From the NCBI GenBank assembly GCA_026224775.1, contig JAMFRP010000002.1, positions 62,001-126,000 on the forward strand: DNA of 64,000 bases. The letters run 5' to 3'. Positions 1 through 8,568 of the stretch are shown in pieces. The notes under the pieces are model-generated. The model was not told where the DNA came from. It worked only from the letters and a program-made list of their open reading frames with translations, and did not search any database. The first letter of the stretch is position 1. The number at the start of each line of letters is the position of its first letter. A program made the translations under genes and the position numbers. The DNA comes from Bacteroidota bacterium (GTDB taxonomy: Bacteria > Bacteroidota > Bacteroidia > Sphingobacteriales > Sphingobacteriaceae).

Positions 1-153
1 TTCTTCGTATTGATAATATTATTCATATTCGGTGGTGATGTTATTAGAGGATTCTCGTTCGCTTTATTGATTGGTGTATGCTTTGGTACATACTCGTCAA
101 TCTGTATCGCTACTCCGGTAATCGTAGACTTTGGAAAGAAAGACTTGAAATAA
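1..153 (+). CDS. secDF: SecDF protein translocase, C-terminal end (partial)
   Basis: The first 50 codons of the window are open in frame 1 and end in TAA. The peptide has hydrophobic stretches (FFVLIILFIF and FALLIGVCFGTYSSICIATP) and ends VIVDFGKKDLK, which is how Bacteroidota SecDF fusions end: the last transmembrane helices of the SecF half followed by a short cytoplasmic tail. SecDF uses the proton motive force to pull secreted proteins through SecYEG. The start lies outside the window. A terminator follows 19 bases downstream, so this is the end of its transcript. Only the tail is visible, so the call depends on that short match. Confidence 0.75.
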   Translation, partial: FFVLIILFIFGGDVIRGFSFALLIGVCFGTYSSICIATPVIVDFGKKDLK

Positions 154-172
154 CATAATAACTCATATTTTC

Positions 173-205
173 AAAAGGCTCCAAAGAACATTTGGAGCCT
201 TTTTT
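173..205 (+). terminator. Rho-independent terminator after secDF
   Basis: A 13-base stem (AAAAGGCTCCAAA with its complement, loop GAACA) runs into a T tract. It lies between secDF and the downstream NADH dehydrogenase gene. Confidence 0.85.
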
Positions 206-239
206 GTTTATAAGATAATCTGATTTTAAATAGCGAACC

Positions 240-1553
240 ATGAACACTACAGACCAATCAAAATTCCCATTAGTTGTAATAGTTGGCGGAGGCTTTGGTG
301 GGCTTGAAGTTGCCCTGAGGCTTAAGGATGCGCCTGTAGAGATATTAATGCTCGACAAGCATAATTACCATACTTTTCAACCTTTGCTGTACCAGGTGGC
401 TTTAGGTAGCCTCGAATCAGAATCAATCGCGTTCTCCTTCCGCAAAAACTTCAGCGGTCAAAAAAACTTCCGTTTTCGCATTGCCGAGGTAAAAAAAATG
501 AATGCGGAAAAGAACACTATTGAAACCACTATTGGCGAAATAGCCTATGATTATTTGGTGATAGCAACCGGTTCAACAACAAATTTCTTTGGGAATAAAG
601 ATGTAGAGCATTATGCCATGCCGATGAAATCAATTCCGGAAGCATTGAATCTTCGTTATTTGATATTTCAGCATTTAGAAGACGCGGTTTTAAAAAAGGT
701 AAAGGAAGAACGCATTCCGTATCTCACCTTTGTTTTGGTGGGTGCGGGTCCTACCGGTGTTGAGCTGGCGGGAGCTATCGCGGAGTTCCGCAATCATGTA
801 CTGGAACAGGACTACCCCGAGCTTAAAAAAGAAGACGTTAAAATATATCTCGCCGACTTTTTACCAAGGGTTTTAGGCCCAATGTCCGAACAGGCATCAA
901 GCGCAGCGCATGATTACCTAAAAAGTTTAGGTGTTGAACTTTTATTAAACGCGAAAGTGGAAAGCTACGATGGTCATCAAATCACTTTTGAAGGCGGGAA
1001 AGCGATCGAAACTAAGAATGTGATCTGGTCGGCAGGTGTAACGGGTGTAGTACCACATGGCATTGATAAAAACATACTGGAGCGCGGCAACCGCATCCGT
1101 ACTGATAATATTTGTCGTGTAGACGGCTCATCAAATATATTTGCTATTGGTGACGTAGCTGCCATGATAACACCCGAAACCCCTAAAGGCCACCCTGGCG
1201 TAGCACAGGTGGCTATACAAATGGGCGATAATGTGGGTAAGAACATAGTTCATTTAGTAAGAGGCGAAGCAACAGAACCATTTATATATAACGACAAAGG
1301 CTCATTAGCCACCATCGGTCGTAATAAAGCCGTGGCCGATTTGGGCAAGATCAAATTCCAGGGATTTTTCGCCTGGTTGGTATGGATATTTGTGCATTTA
1401 TTCTCGCTGTTGGGCACACGCAACAAGCTTATTGTATTTTTGAACTGGATAGGTAATTATATGACCTATAATGGCGGTAGCAGGCTGATTATACGTAGAT
1501 TTGTGCGTGGCGAAGTTAAATACAATGCCGAAGAAGTAACCAAAGGTGAATAA
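240..1553 (+). CDS. ndh: Type II NADH dehydrogenase (NDH-2), FAD-dependent
   Basis: 437 aa, the usual length of non-proton-pumping NADH:quinone oxidoreductases. A first Rossmann motif GGGFGG (residues 16-21) binds FAD. A second, GAGPTG (168-173), binds NADH. The IFAIGDVAAM segment near residue 300 is the second FAD contact. The C-terminal part, rich in hydrophobic and aromatic residues (about 375-410), fits the membrane-anchoring region of NDH-2. It would pass electrons from NADH to menaquinone at the inner face of the membrane. The last 8 bases overlap the GTG start of the next gene, so the two are probably translated together. Confidence 0.88.
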   Translation: MNTTDQSKFPLVVIVGGGFGGLEVALRLKDAPVEILMLDKHNYHTFQPLLYQVALGSLESESIAFSFRKNFSGQKNFRFRIAEVKKMNAEKNTIETTIGEIAYDYLVIATGSTTNFFGNKDVEHYAMPMKSIPEALNLRYLIFQHLEDAVLKKVKEERIPYLTFVLVGAGPTGVELAGAIAEFRNHVLEQDYPELKKEDVKIYLADFLPRVLGPMSEQASSAAHDYLKSLGVELLLNAKVESYDGHQITFEGGKAIETKNVIWSAGVTGVVPHGIDKNILERGNRIRTDNICRVDGSSNIFAIGDVAAMITPETPKGHPGVAQVAIQMGDNVGKNIVHLVRGEATEPFIYNDKGSLATIGRNKAVADLGKIKFQGFFAWLVWIFVHLFSLLGTRNKLIVFLNWIGNYMTYNGGSRLIIRRFVRGEVKYNAEEVTKGE

Positions 1554-2412
1554 TACTGACCAAACTATAAAAATTACCGAGTGCCCGCGTGATGCCATGC
1601 AGGGTATCCATGACTTTATCCCTACCGACATTAAAGCCGAATACATTAATTTATTACTGCAAGTTGGTTTTGATACTATTGACTTTGGCAGCTTTGTATC
1701 GCCTAAAGCCATACCCCAAATGCGGGATACTGCCGAAGTGTTAAAAAAGCTCGACCTAAGCGCTACCCGATCCAAACTATTAGCCATCATAGCTAACTAT
1801 CGCGGTGCCGAAGACGTGGCTCTACACGATGAAATAACATATTTGGGCTATCCTTTTTCCATTTCTGAAACATTCCAGCAACGGAATGCCAATACATCAA
1901 TAAACGATGCTTTTGATACTGTAAAGCGCATCAATGAACTTTGCGCTATTAAGAATAAGGAATTATTGGTATACCTTTCAATGGGTTTCGGTAATCCGTA
2001 TGGCGATGAATGGAATGTGGAGATCGTACAAAAATGGACAGAGAAATTAGTTGGCGAAGGCATCAACATCATTGCTTTATCTGATACCGTTGGCGTGGCA
2101 ACATCCGCTCAGATCAACGAAATTTACCCGGCCCTATGTAATACATTCCCCGATACTGAATTTGGGCTGCACCTGCATGCCACCCCGGATAACTGGCAAC
2201 CAAAGATTGAAGCAGCCTATAAAAGCGGCTGTAAACGTTTTGATGCTGCACTTAAAGGATACGGTGGCTGTCCAATGGCCAAAGATGAGCTTACAGGCAA
2301 CATCGCTACAGAAAACTTAATCTCATACCTTCAATCAAAAAAAGAGCTTCTGGGGCTTGATTTGGATAAATTTGATGAAGCTATGATGTTTGCTGGTCAG
2401 GTTTTTAAATAG
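1546..2412 (+). CDS. Hydroxymethylglutaryl-CoA lyase family protein
   Basis: 288 aa with a TIM-barrel HMGL-like fold. Visible motifs are ECPRDAMQG (the RDxxQ metal/acyl-CoA strand), LHLHATPDN (the HxH metal ligands) and GYGGCPMA, equivalent to the catalytic-cysteine loop GLGGCP of HMG-CoA lyase. The likely reaction is cleavage of 3-hydroxy-3-methylglutaryl-CoA to acetoacetate and acetyl-CoA in leucine breakdown, though a related acyl-CoA lyase is possible. The start is GTG at 1546, just before the ndh stop, preceded by an AAAGG-like site. A leucine-type dehydrogenase lies elsewhere in this window (17.9-19.0 kb), which fits a branched-chain amino acid route. Confidence 0.8.
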   Translation: MNNTDQTIKITECPRDAMQGIHDFIPTDIKAEYINLLLQVGFDTIDFGSFVSPKAIPQMRDTAEVLKKLDLSATRSKLLAIIANYRGAEDVALHDEITYLGYPFSISETFQQRNANTSINDAFDTVKRINELCAIKNKELLVYLSMGFGNPYGDEWNVEIVQKWTEKLVGEGINIIALSDTVGVATSAQINEIYPALCNTFPDTEFGLHLHATPDNWQPKIEAAYKSGCKRFDAALKGYGGCPMAKDELTGNIATENLISYLQSKKELLGLDLDKFDEAMMFAGQVFK

Positions 2413-2413
2413 G

Positions 2414-2612
2414 CTTAGAAGCTGTCTAAAAACGATTCAATATTATTTTTCAATAAACACAGAAACAAAGCGTCATTGCGAGGAACGAATCAATCTCTAC
2501 ATAGGTAAGGTGATCAGAAAGGTATTGAACCTGTAGAGCCGCTCTGTAAAGTATAGAGATTGCTTCGTTCCTCGCAATGACGCTGGTTCTATTATTTTAG
2601 ATAGCTTCTTAG
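2414..2612. repeat. Large imperfect inverted-repeat element (REP-like), copy 1
   Basis: Outer arms 2414-2431 and 2595-2612 match at 16 of 18 positions when one is reversed. Inner arms 2470-2499 and 2554-2583 match at 29 of 30. The inner arm carries GTCATTGCGAGGAACGAA, shared with a second element at 8145-8225. It fills the whole gap between two genes and could form a long cruciform or RNA hairpin. Confidence 0.9.
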
Positions 2613-2678
2613 AATTAACAAATATTAACACTCATTTCTAAGTATCATTCATAGCTTTATTAAATCAAATTCCTATTC

Positions 2679-3263
2679 ATGAAAAAAGCGATAGTTACCC
2701 TCCTGATTCTTTTTGCTTTCGGCAAATGCTTTGCCCAGGGTACAGGCTATTCGTTGCCGTTACCTGAAAAGTGGAAATCAGAAACTATCCCCTTTCCTAT
2801 CGACTTTGCACCAGGCATACCCTATCAGGGCATAGAAGAGCTTCGATTTACACCCGGCTGGAGTGATGCAAACAGCAATGAATATTGGACTTATACTTTC
2901 TTATGGTTTGTTGACGGTTCACCACAAGTAAATGCTGACCTTTTAAACACCTATCTGACAACTTATTTTAATGGACTATATCATAGCAATAGTAAGACAT
3001 CTACAGACAGTACCGGCTTCACCAAAACAACTATTGAAAAAATCGCAACCGCTACCGGAGATCAGGAAACTTATTCAGGTAAAATATCAACCCTGAACTT
3101 TTTAAATAAAAAACCTATTGTGTTTTTCGCCACGATCCATATTCAACCCTACACCAATGCCAAAGCATCGGCGATCTTCTTTGAGATCTCGCCAAAACCT
3201 TATAATAACCCGGTATGGCAGGAGTTAGATAGCATTGTACAAGGTTTTCAAATACAACAGTAA
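2679..3263 (+). CDS. Secreted protein of unknown function
   Basis: 194 aa. A clear Sec signal peptide (MKKAIVTLLILFAFGKCFAQ) predicts export to the periplasm or outer membrane. The rest is soluble and rich in aromatic residues and threonine, with a single motif-free domain; I recognise no family. It stands alone between an inverted-repeat element upstream and a convergent acetyltransferase gene whose stop lies 7 bases away. Codon use looks like the neighbours. Confidence 0.7.
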   Translation: MKKAIVTLLILFAFGKCFAQGTGYSLPLPEKWKSETIPFPIDFAPGIPYQGIEELRFTPGWSDANSNEYWTYTFLWFVDGSPQVNADLLNTYLTTYFNGLYHSNSKTSTDSTGFTKTTIEKIATATGDQETYSGKISTLNFLNKKPIVFFATIHIQPYTNAKASAIFFEISPKPYNNPVWQELDSIVQGFQIQQ

Positions 3264-3270
3264 TTGGGTT

Positions 3271-3702
3271 TTACTGCTTCACCATTTTATAATGTCTTAT
3301 ACCCGCTTCGGTAAACTCGGGGCCTTCCTTTACAAAGCCAAACTTCTCATATAAGCCCACCGCATCCAGCTGCGAATTCAGGTAGATGTATTCAGCATCC
3401 TTTGGCAAATCATCTAAAACAGTCTTAACCATCTGTTGCCCTACACCCATTCCTCTAAAATCATTTAACACCGCGAAACGCTCCAACTTATAACCATTCT
3501 CAGTTTTACGCCAACGGCATGCACCGGCAGGTACGCCATCAACCGTAGCCAAAAAGTGTACCGACTCATCCTCGTTCGCGTATTCCAACTCAGCAGGACA
3601 ATTTTGCCCATCTACAAAAACCTCATAGCGTATCGCGTGAACTATTTTCAAGCGATCATCATCACTTACCTTATTTACTTCCACTTTCTTGTTTATCGAC
3701 AT
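3271..3702 (-). CDS. GNAT-family N-acetyltransferase
   Basis: 143 aa, the usual size of a single GNAT domain. The acetyl-CoA pyrophosphate loop is RGMGVG, preceded by the beta-4 strand LERFAVLNDF, and the C-terminal end carries the common segment VGLYEKFGFVKEGPEF. It transfers an acetyl group to an amine of unknown identity in the cytoplasm. It is separated from the aldolase gene upstream on the same strand by a terminator, so it is probably expressed on its own. Confidence 0.85.
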   Translation of the reverse strand: MSINKKVEVNKVSDDDRLKIVHAIRYEVFVDGQNCPAELEYANEDESVHFLATVDGVPAGACRWRKTENGYKLERFAVLNDFRGMGVGQQMVKTVLDDLPKDAEYIYLNSQLDAVGLYEKFGFVKEGPEFTEAGIRHYKMVKQ

Positions 3703-3720
3703 GATTACAATTTTCCTTTC

Positions 3721-3756
3721 AATAAAAAAGCGCTAATGTTTATCACATTAGCGCTT
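3721..3756 (-). terminator. Rho-independent terminator of the aldolase gene
   Basis: Perfect 12-base arms (AAGCGCTAATGT at 3728-3739 and its complement at 3745-3756) with a 5-base loop. On the minus strand the stem is followed by TTTTTATT. Confidence 0.85.
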
Positions 3757-3776
3757 CCAAATATAATTATCAGCAA

Positions 3777-4856
3777 TTATAATTTACTGGTAGCATCAAT
3801 ACAATTTAAATCAGCAAATGCTTCTGTAAGCCTTTTTACAAAGTTCTCTTCGCCTTTACGTAACCATACACGTGGGTCATAGTATTTTTTGTTTGGAGAA
3901 TCCTCACCTGTCGGGTTACCGATTTGGGTTTGCAGGTAGCCTTCGTTAGCCTGGTAAAAATCTTTAATACCTTCCCAGTATGCCCATTGCATATCGGTAT
4001 CAATATTCATTTTGATAGCACCATAAGAAATCGCCTCACGAATTTCTTCCTGAGTTGAACCTGATCCACCATGGAATACAAAGTTGATAGGTTTTTCAGC
4101 AGCAAGATTAAATTTCTTTTTCACATACTCTTGTGAGTTATGCAAAATAACTGGTTGTAACTTAACGTTACCTGGTTTGTAAACACCGTGCACGTTACCA
4201 AAAGCAGCTGCAACTGTAAAACGAGGGCTTACTTTAGATAATTCTTCGTATGAGTAAGCAACATCCTCTGGCTGAGTATATAAACGTGAGCTGTCAACAT
4301 CAGAGTTGTCAACACCGTCTTCTTCACCACCGGTTACACCTAATTCAATCTCTAAGGTCATACCTAATTTAGCCATGCGGGCTAAATATTTGGCAGATAT
4401 TTCAATATTTTCTTCGATTGGTTCTTCAGAAAGATCCAACATATGTGATGAAAACAATGGTTTGCCTGTTTTAGCGAAGAATTTTTCGCCTGCATCTAAC
4501 AAACCGTCTATCCAGGGCAATAATTTTTTAGCGCAATGGTCGGTATGTAAAATTACAGCAATACCATAATGCTCAGCCAATAAATGCACATGCTCAGCTG
4601 CAGATGTTGCACCTAATATACAAGCCTGTAATTTTGAGTTATCTAATGATTTTCCTGCATAAAATTGCGCTCCACCGTGCGACAATTGAATAATAACAGG
4701 TGATTTAACCGCGGCTGCAGTTTCCATCACAGCGTTTATAGTGTTTGTACCTATAACGTTAACAGCTGGCAACGCGAACTGGTGCTTTTTAGCTGCTTCA
4801 AATAGCTCCTGCACCTGATCTCCGTGCAATACGCCTTTATAATTTTTTAAGTCCAT
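3777..4856 (-). CDS. fbaA: Class II fructose-bisphosphate aldolase
   Basis: 359 aa, matching the class IIA (E. coli FbaA-type) length. It interconverts fructose-1,6-bisphosphate with dihydroxyacetone phosphate and glyceraldehyde-3-phosphate using zinc. The zinc/catalytic segment LHTDHCAKK, the DLSEEPIEENI loop, the ligand-bearing NVHGVYKPG and FHGGSGS stretches, and the MNIDTDMQWAYW phosphate-binding region are all present. Monocistronic, with its own terminator at 3721-3756. Confidence 0.93.
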   Translation of the reverse strand: MDLKNYKGVLHGDQVQELFEAAKKHQFALPAVNVIGTNTINAVMETAAAVKSPVIIQLSHGGAQFYAGKSLDNSKLQACILGATSAAEHVHLLAEHYGIAVILHTDHCAKKLLPWIDGLLDAGEKFFAKTGKPLFSSHMLDLSEEPIEENIEISAKYLARMAKLGMTLEIELGVTGGEEDGVDNSDVDSSRLYTQPEDVAYSYEELSKVSPRFTVAAAFGNVHGVYKPGNVKLQPVILHNSQEYVKKKFNLAAEKPINFVFHGGSGSTQEEIREAISYGAIKMNIDTDMQWAYWEGIKDFYQANEGYLQTQIGNPTGEDSPNKKYYDPRVWLRKGEENFVKRLTEAFADLNCIDATSKL

Positions 4857-5108
4857 TTACTTTGTTTTGGGCCTCGAAGTTATAAAAATTTTGAATATAC
4901 GGTATCGATTTTTTAGATATAGCTGCTTCGGTATTAGATTTTTGGGGCAAAATTGATAAAAACTATAGAATTAAGCTATATTTTGCCATAAACGTAGTTT
5001 TTCAGGCTAAAACGCTCCAATTTATGTTCAGGATGTAAATTATCAAAAATCCTATATCTAAATAAAAATTCGTTTCTTTGCATCATATTGAAAGAGCTAG
5101 ATATTGAT

Positions 5109-5954
5109 ATGGCCTGGTTTAAACGCGAGATAAAAGGAATAATTACGACCACTGAGGAAAAGAAGGAAGCACCAGACGGGATATGGAATAAATGCCCTGA
5201 ATGCAAAAAACCCCTTCACTACTCTGAGCAGGTTGAAAATCAATACGTTTGTCACTACTGCGGTTATCATTTAAGAATAGGATCGAAGGAATATTTCTCC
5301 ATCCTGTTTGATAATAATGAGTTTACTGAACTATTTAATAACCTGCAATCCGGCGACCCGCTGCAGTTTGAGGATACCAAAAAATATACCGACAGGATTA
5401 AAGAAACCATGAAGAAAACCGGTTTAAAGGATGCTATACGCTCCGCAACCGGCAAAATGAATGGCGAAGATTTAGTTATAGCCTGTATGGATTTCAACTT
5501 CATCGGCGGTTCAATGGGATCTGTTGTTGGTGAAAAGATCGCGAGATCTATTGATTACAGTATCGCCAATAAAATCCCGTTTTTGATGATCTCAAAATCA
5601 GGCGGCGCACGTATGATGGAAGCAGCTTATTCGCTTATGCAAATGGCTAAAACATCTGCTAAACTGGCCTTACTATCGCAAGCTAAAATACCTTACATAT
5701 CCTTATTAACCGATCCTACTACAGGTGGTGTAACTGCATCATATGCTATGTTGGGCGATATTAACATTGCTGAGCCAGGTTCATTAATTGGATTTGCAGG
5801 CCCGCGTGTTATTAAGGAAACCATCAAAAAAGACCTACCTAAAGGATTCCAGACTGCTGAGTTTGTACAAGAGCATGGCTTTTTAGACTTTATTGTAGAC
5901 AGAAGAGAAATGAAAGAGAAACTGTCATCATTCTTAAAAATGATAGCTGCTTAA
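5109..5954 (+). CDS. accD: Acetyl-CoA carboxylase carboxyltransferase subunit beta
   Basis: The N-terminal zinc ribbon is intact (C29, C32, C48, C51 counted from the start used here) and is followed by the carboxyltransferase crotonase fold with the SGGARMMEA and [16 protein letters not shown] segments. With AccA it transfers the carboxyl group from biotin to acetyl-CoA to make malonyl-CoA for fatty acid synthesis. I place the start at ATG 5109 ([10 protein letters not shown]), the normal AccD beginning. A TTG seven codons upstream at 5088 is also open. A terminator follows directly. Confidence 0.93.
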   Translation: MAWFKREIKGIITTTEEKKEAPDGIWNKCPECKKPLHYSEQVENQYVCHYCGYHLRIGSKEYFSILFDNNEFTELFNNLQSGDPLQFEDTKKYTDRIKETMKKTGLKDAIRSATGKMNGEDLVIACMDFNFIGGSMGSVVGEKIARSIDYSIANKIPFLMISKSGGARMMEAAYSLMQMAKTSAKLALLSQAKIPYISLLTDPTTGGVTASYAMLGDINIAEPGSLIGFAGPRVIKETIKKDLPKGFQTAEFVQEHGFLDFIVDRREMKEKLSSFLKMIAA

Positions 5955-5970
5955 AAAAATATTATCCAAC

Positions 5971-6007
5971 AAAAAGAGACCGTTCTTAATAGAACAGCCT
6001 CTTTTTG
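5971..6007 (+). terminator. Rho-independent terminator after accD
   Basis: Stem AAAAAGAG...CTCTTTTT with an inner GTTCT/AGAAC helix, followed by T residues. It lies between accD and the convergent DUF1634 gene, so it may serve both strands. Confidence 0.8.
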
Positions 6008-6036
6008 TTTAGAAGAATTCCAGCCAACTTGCCTGC

Positions 6037-6438
6037 TTATATTTTCAATCCTCCAAAAATACTGAACAACATTACGCTTAATACTATAGCAGTAATGATG
6101 ATATAAAGCCTGTCTTTCTCCAATATAAAACCAACTAACGAGAACGCGATACGAAGGATTGGTGTAGCGATCAATACTACCACCCCCATCTGAACAATAC
6201 CTTTGGCCTGACCTGCCCCAATACCTTTAACTATTTGCGAAAGGCTGGTGTATCCGGCACTTTCGCCCAAAAAGGTACGATAAGGAGGAATAGCTCCTTG
6301 ACCTTGCTGAACTAAATATAAAACCCCTCCTATTAAAACGATAAGGCTGGCAATCACTACGCCATATCTTAACTGCAAGCCGATAATTTTTTCAATATCT
6401 GCATCGGCCAAAAAACTTTTGCTGATTACTTTTTTCAT
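6037..6438 (-). CDS. DUF1634 small integral membrane protein
   Basis: 133 aa with three predicted membrane segments (about residues 24-45, 83-104 and 111-131). The family has no known activity, but its genes are habitually next to TauE/SafE permeases, as here: it starts 19 bases downstream of the permease stop on the same strand. I infer it is an accessory subunit of that exporter. Last gene of the GntR-TauE-DUF1634 operon. Confidence 0.8.
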   Translation of the reverse strand: MKKVISKSFLADADIEKIIGLQLRYGVVIASLIVLIGGVLYLVQQGQGAIPPYRTFLGESAGYTSLSQIVKGIGAGQAKGIVQMGVVVLIATPILRIAFSLVGFILEKDRLYIIITAIVLSVMLFSIFGGLKI

Positions 6439-6457
6439 TTTTTTTATTTTAATAAGA

Positions 6458-7291
6458 TTAAAATTTGTGGTTATAACCGTTGAATATCATCTCAGCAGCT
6501 ACAAAAGTTATGGCGACACAGAATATATACTTCAGTACTTTAGGGTCCATACGGGTCAGTAATTTTGATCCGGTAAATGCACCGCCTAAAACACCCAGCA
6601 TCACCGGGAAAGCTATCCCGGCATCCATATAACCTCTTTGTAGATAAACTACCGCGCTGGCTGCCGCTGTAACCCCTATCATAAAATTACTGGTGGTGGT
6701 ACTCACCTTAAAAGGGATGTGCATGGTTGAATCCATAGCCAATACCTTTAATGCCCCTGAACCAATACCCAACAAACCTGATAAAACCCCGGCAAGCGCC
6801 ATGATCGAAAAACCTGCACCTACGTTTTTTAGCTTGTAGCTTACTTCACCATCTTTGGTTGGATAACTGCTATTCAGCTTTAATTTATAGGATAATGGGC
6901 TGCCTTCGGTACTAACTTCCTGATTCTTTTTACGGATGGTCATAGCGGCTGAAAACAAAAGTATCGCGCCGAATAATATAGCAATAGTATTAGTTGGCGT
7001 ATAAACGGCTATTACAGCCCCTCCTACAGCACCTATGGTGGTAGCTATTTCCAAAAACATACCTAAGCGGATATTGGTGATACCTTCCTTAACATAAGCG
7101 CTCGCTGCTCCTGATGAGTTCGCGATTGAGGCAAGCAGCGCAGCACCTATTGCGTAACGAATATCTACGTGAAACACTAATGTTAGTAAGGGGATTACAA
7201 CAACGCCGCCACCAAGGCCGGTAAGCGAGCCAACTAAACCTGCCAGATAAGCGCCTGCAAGCAATATTAATGTGAATGTGAGTATAGTCAT
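6458..7291 (-). CDS. TauE/SafE family sulfite/organic-anion exporter
   Basis: 277 aa, polytopic, with about eight hydrophobic segments in two related halves. The first half shows the typical GxxxGxxGLGGG pattern (GLVGSLTGLGGGVVVIPLL). The second repeats it as LSGLLGIGSGALKVLAM. These inner-membrane carriers export sulfite, sulfoacetate or other small anions. The substrate is unknown here. It lies 13 bases after a GntR regulator and before DUF1634, so its expression probably follows that regulator's effector. Confidence 0.85.
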   Translation of the reverse strand: MTILTFTLILLAGAYLAGLVGSLTGLGGGVVVIPLLTLVFHVDIRYAIGAALLASIANSSGAASAYVKEGITNIRLGMFLEIATTIGAVGGAVIAVYTPTNTIAILFGAILLFSAAMTIRKKNQEVSTEGSPLSYKLKLNSSYPTKDGEVSYKLKNVGAGFSIMALAGVLSGLLGIGSGALKVLAMDSTMHIPFKVSTTTSNFMIGVTAAASAVVYLQRGYMDAGIAFPVMLGVLGGAFTGSKLLTRMDPKVLKYIFCVAITFVAAEMIFNGYNHKF

Positions 7292-7304
7292 GATATATTA
7301 ATTA

Positions 7305-7958
7305 TTAATAGTTATTATCCAATATTTCTTTGATGATGGTTTGAGCCTGCTTAATTTTTTGCGCCCTGATGGCTTTATACAAAGCCTCATGCAAATGGTG
7401 ACTCATAGCAAAATGGCTTACGCCTTTAACTTCTCGTTTCGAGAAGAAGTCGCGAATAGTTAAGGTAAAACTTTGATACAGATCGGCCAGCACTGTATTT
7501 AGCGACGCCCTGGCAATAGACATATGGAAAGCGATATCAGCCTCAACACAGGCATTTTGTTGTTCAGATAGAATGGCTAGCCGCCTATCCTCCAGGCATC
7601 GTTCAATCTCATCAATATGTAGTGTGGAGTGATTTTCGGTGGCAAGTTTAACAATCTCAGTTTCGAGTAACTTTCGCACCGCGTTGATCTCATCAAAATC
7701 AGCATTCCTTAAACGCTGGTCAATGGTTTGTTCACTAACAGCTGAGTTAACGATAGTACCAAACCCTTGCTGAACTTTCAATATTCCCGAAGTAGCCAGC
7801 GTTTTGATCGCTTCTCTTATGGTTGATCGCCCTACACCATATAGCTTCATCAACTCGGGTTCAGCGGGTATCTTTTCATTTATTTTATAAGTACCTCTTG
7901 TTATATCCGCCCTGATTTGGTTTACAATACGATCCCCAAGTTTTTCTTTAACGTTCAT
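7305..7958 (-). CDS. FadR-type GntR transcriptional regulator
   Basis: 217 aa. The N-terminal winged helix-turn-helix (residues 1-70, with YGVGRSTIREAIKTL and the wing VQQGFGTIV) is followed by a C-terminal all-helical FCD effector domain containing HMSIARAS and the closing HHLHEALYKAI metal/ligand histidines. Such proteins sense small carboxylates. First gene of the TauE-DUF1634 operon. A 38-bp perfect palindrome lies 20 bases upstream of its start and overlaps a TAnnTTTG promoter element, so autoregulation is likely. Confidence 0.87.
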   Translation of the reverse strand: MNVKEKLGDRIVNQIRADITRGTYKINEKIPAEPELMKLYGVGRSTIREAIKTLATSGILKVQQGFGTIVNSAVSEQTIDQRLRNADFDEINAVRKLLETEIVKLATENHSTLHIDEIERCLEDRRLAILSEQQNACVEADIAFHMSIARASLNTVLADLYQSFTLTIRDFFSKREVKGVSHFAMSHHLHEALYKAIRAQKIKQAQTIIKEILDNNY

Positions 7959-7977
7959 ATCATCTTAATTAACGATA

Positions 7978-7985
7978 CAAACATA
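7978..7985 (-). promoter_or_regulatory. Candidate -7 promoter element of the GntR operon
   Basis: TATGTTTG on the minus strand fits the Bacteroidota TAnnTTTG element. It lies 20-27 bases before the ATG and overlaps the end of the 38-bp palindrome. No clear -33 TTG is seen. Confidence 0.5.
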
Positions 7986-8016
7986 TGATGTTTATTTAAA
8001 TAAACATCATATGTTT
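7979..8016. promoter_or_regulatory. 38-bp perfect palindrome, likely GntR operator
   Basis: The two 19-base halves are exact reverse complements (left half from AAACATATGATG to TTTATTT, no spacer). It covers the predicted -7 box of the GntR-TauE-DUF1634 operon, as expected for a repressor site. Confidence 0.75.
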
Positions 8017-8092
8017 AAAGGATTATTTTTAGTATGACGATAATCTTACAAATTGAGGTTTTGTAAGAAGCTGATTTAAATGATAAGAATCA

Positions 8093-8225
8093 TGTCATTG
8101 CGAGTGATAGAGCGATAATCTTCGACTTTGCAGATGTAAAACTATGTCATTGCGAGGAACGAAGCAATCGCGAACTTTGCATATCCGACTTTCTCCATGC
8201 GATTGCTTCGTTCCTCGCAATGACA
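8093..8225. repeat. REP-like inverted repeat, copy 2, with an extra half-site
   Basis: Arms 8145-8171 and 8199-8225 are perfect 27-base reverse complements around a 27-base loop. They share GTCATTGCGAGGAACGAA with the element at 2470-2583. A degenerate third arm begins at 8093 (TGTCATTGCGAG) and then diverges. Confidence 0.9.
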
Positions 8226-8278
8226 CCTTATTTTATTTTGTGCTTATTTAAAAATGATAAAAAAATGCTTAAAAAACA

Positions 8279-8306
8279 AAAAGGCCCTGATTTCTCAGAG
8301 CCTTTT
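8279..8306. terminator. Hairpin with A/T flanks, possible bidirectional terminator
   Basis: AAAAGGC and CTGA pair with TCAG and GCCTTTT with one mismatch. A run lies before it and T run after it, downstream of the small-protein cluster on the minus strand. Confidence 0.5.
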
Positions 8307-8359
8307 CTATTACCGGTGTTGTGAGCAAATGGGATATTTTATCCCGGTTTAGCCGGTAA

Positions 8360-8560
8360 CTATAGCATAGGTTTTCGAGGGCTTTTTATAGCAGACTTGC
8401 CTGCATGTTTCTTATGTAATGCCCTTAATGTGCTCGCTCCATTATCAAAACCATCTTCGGAGCCTATACTTCCCGAGCTTATCTCGTTGTTATAGTCGTT
8501 GCTGTGGTTTGGTGATTTTGTTTCGCGATTATTGCCCGCGTTTGTGTTTTCGCTTTTCAT
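8360..8560 (-). CDS. Small hydrophilic protein of unknown function
   Basis: 66 aa, without membrane segment or signal. It is rich in Asn, Ser, Gly and charged residues (NTNAGNNRETKSPNHSND...), with a basic C-terminus (LHKKHAGKSAIKSPRKPML), and is probably disordered. It is the last of three consecutive short reading frames on this strand, 8 bases after the 61-aa frame. I recognise no family. Support comes from the tight spacing and protein-like composition rather than homology. Confidence 0.5.
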   Translation of the reverse strand: MKSENTNAGNNRETKSPNHSNDYNNEISSGSIGSEDGFDNGASTLRALHKKHAGKSAIKSPRKPML

Positions 8561-8568
8561 AATTGTAA

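Larger units (their letters stand above)
7959..8359. other. Gene-free gap with palindromes
   Basis: No gene is seen here. The stretch holds the GntR operator (7979-8016), a REP-like inverted repeat (8145-8225), a hairpin (8279-8306) and a nested inverted repeat (TACCGG 8311-8316 with CCGGTA 8353-8358, enclosing GGGATA/TATCCC). Confidence 0.7.
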
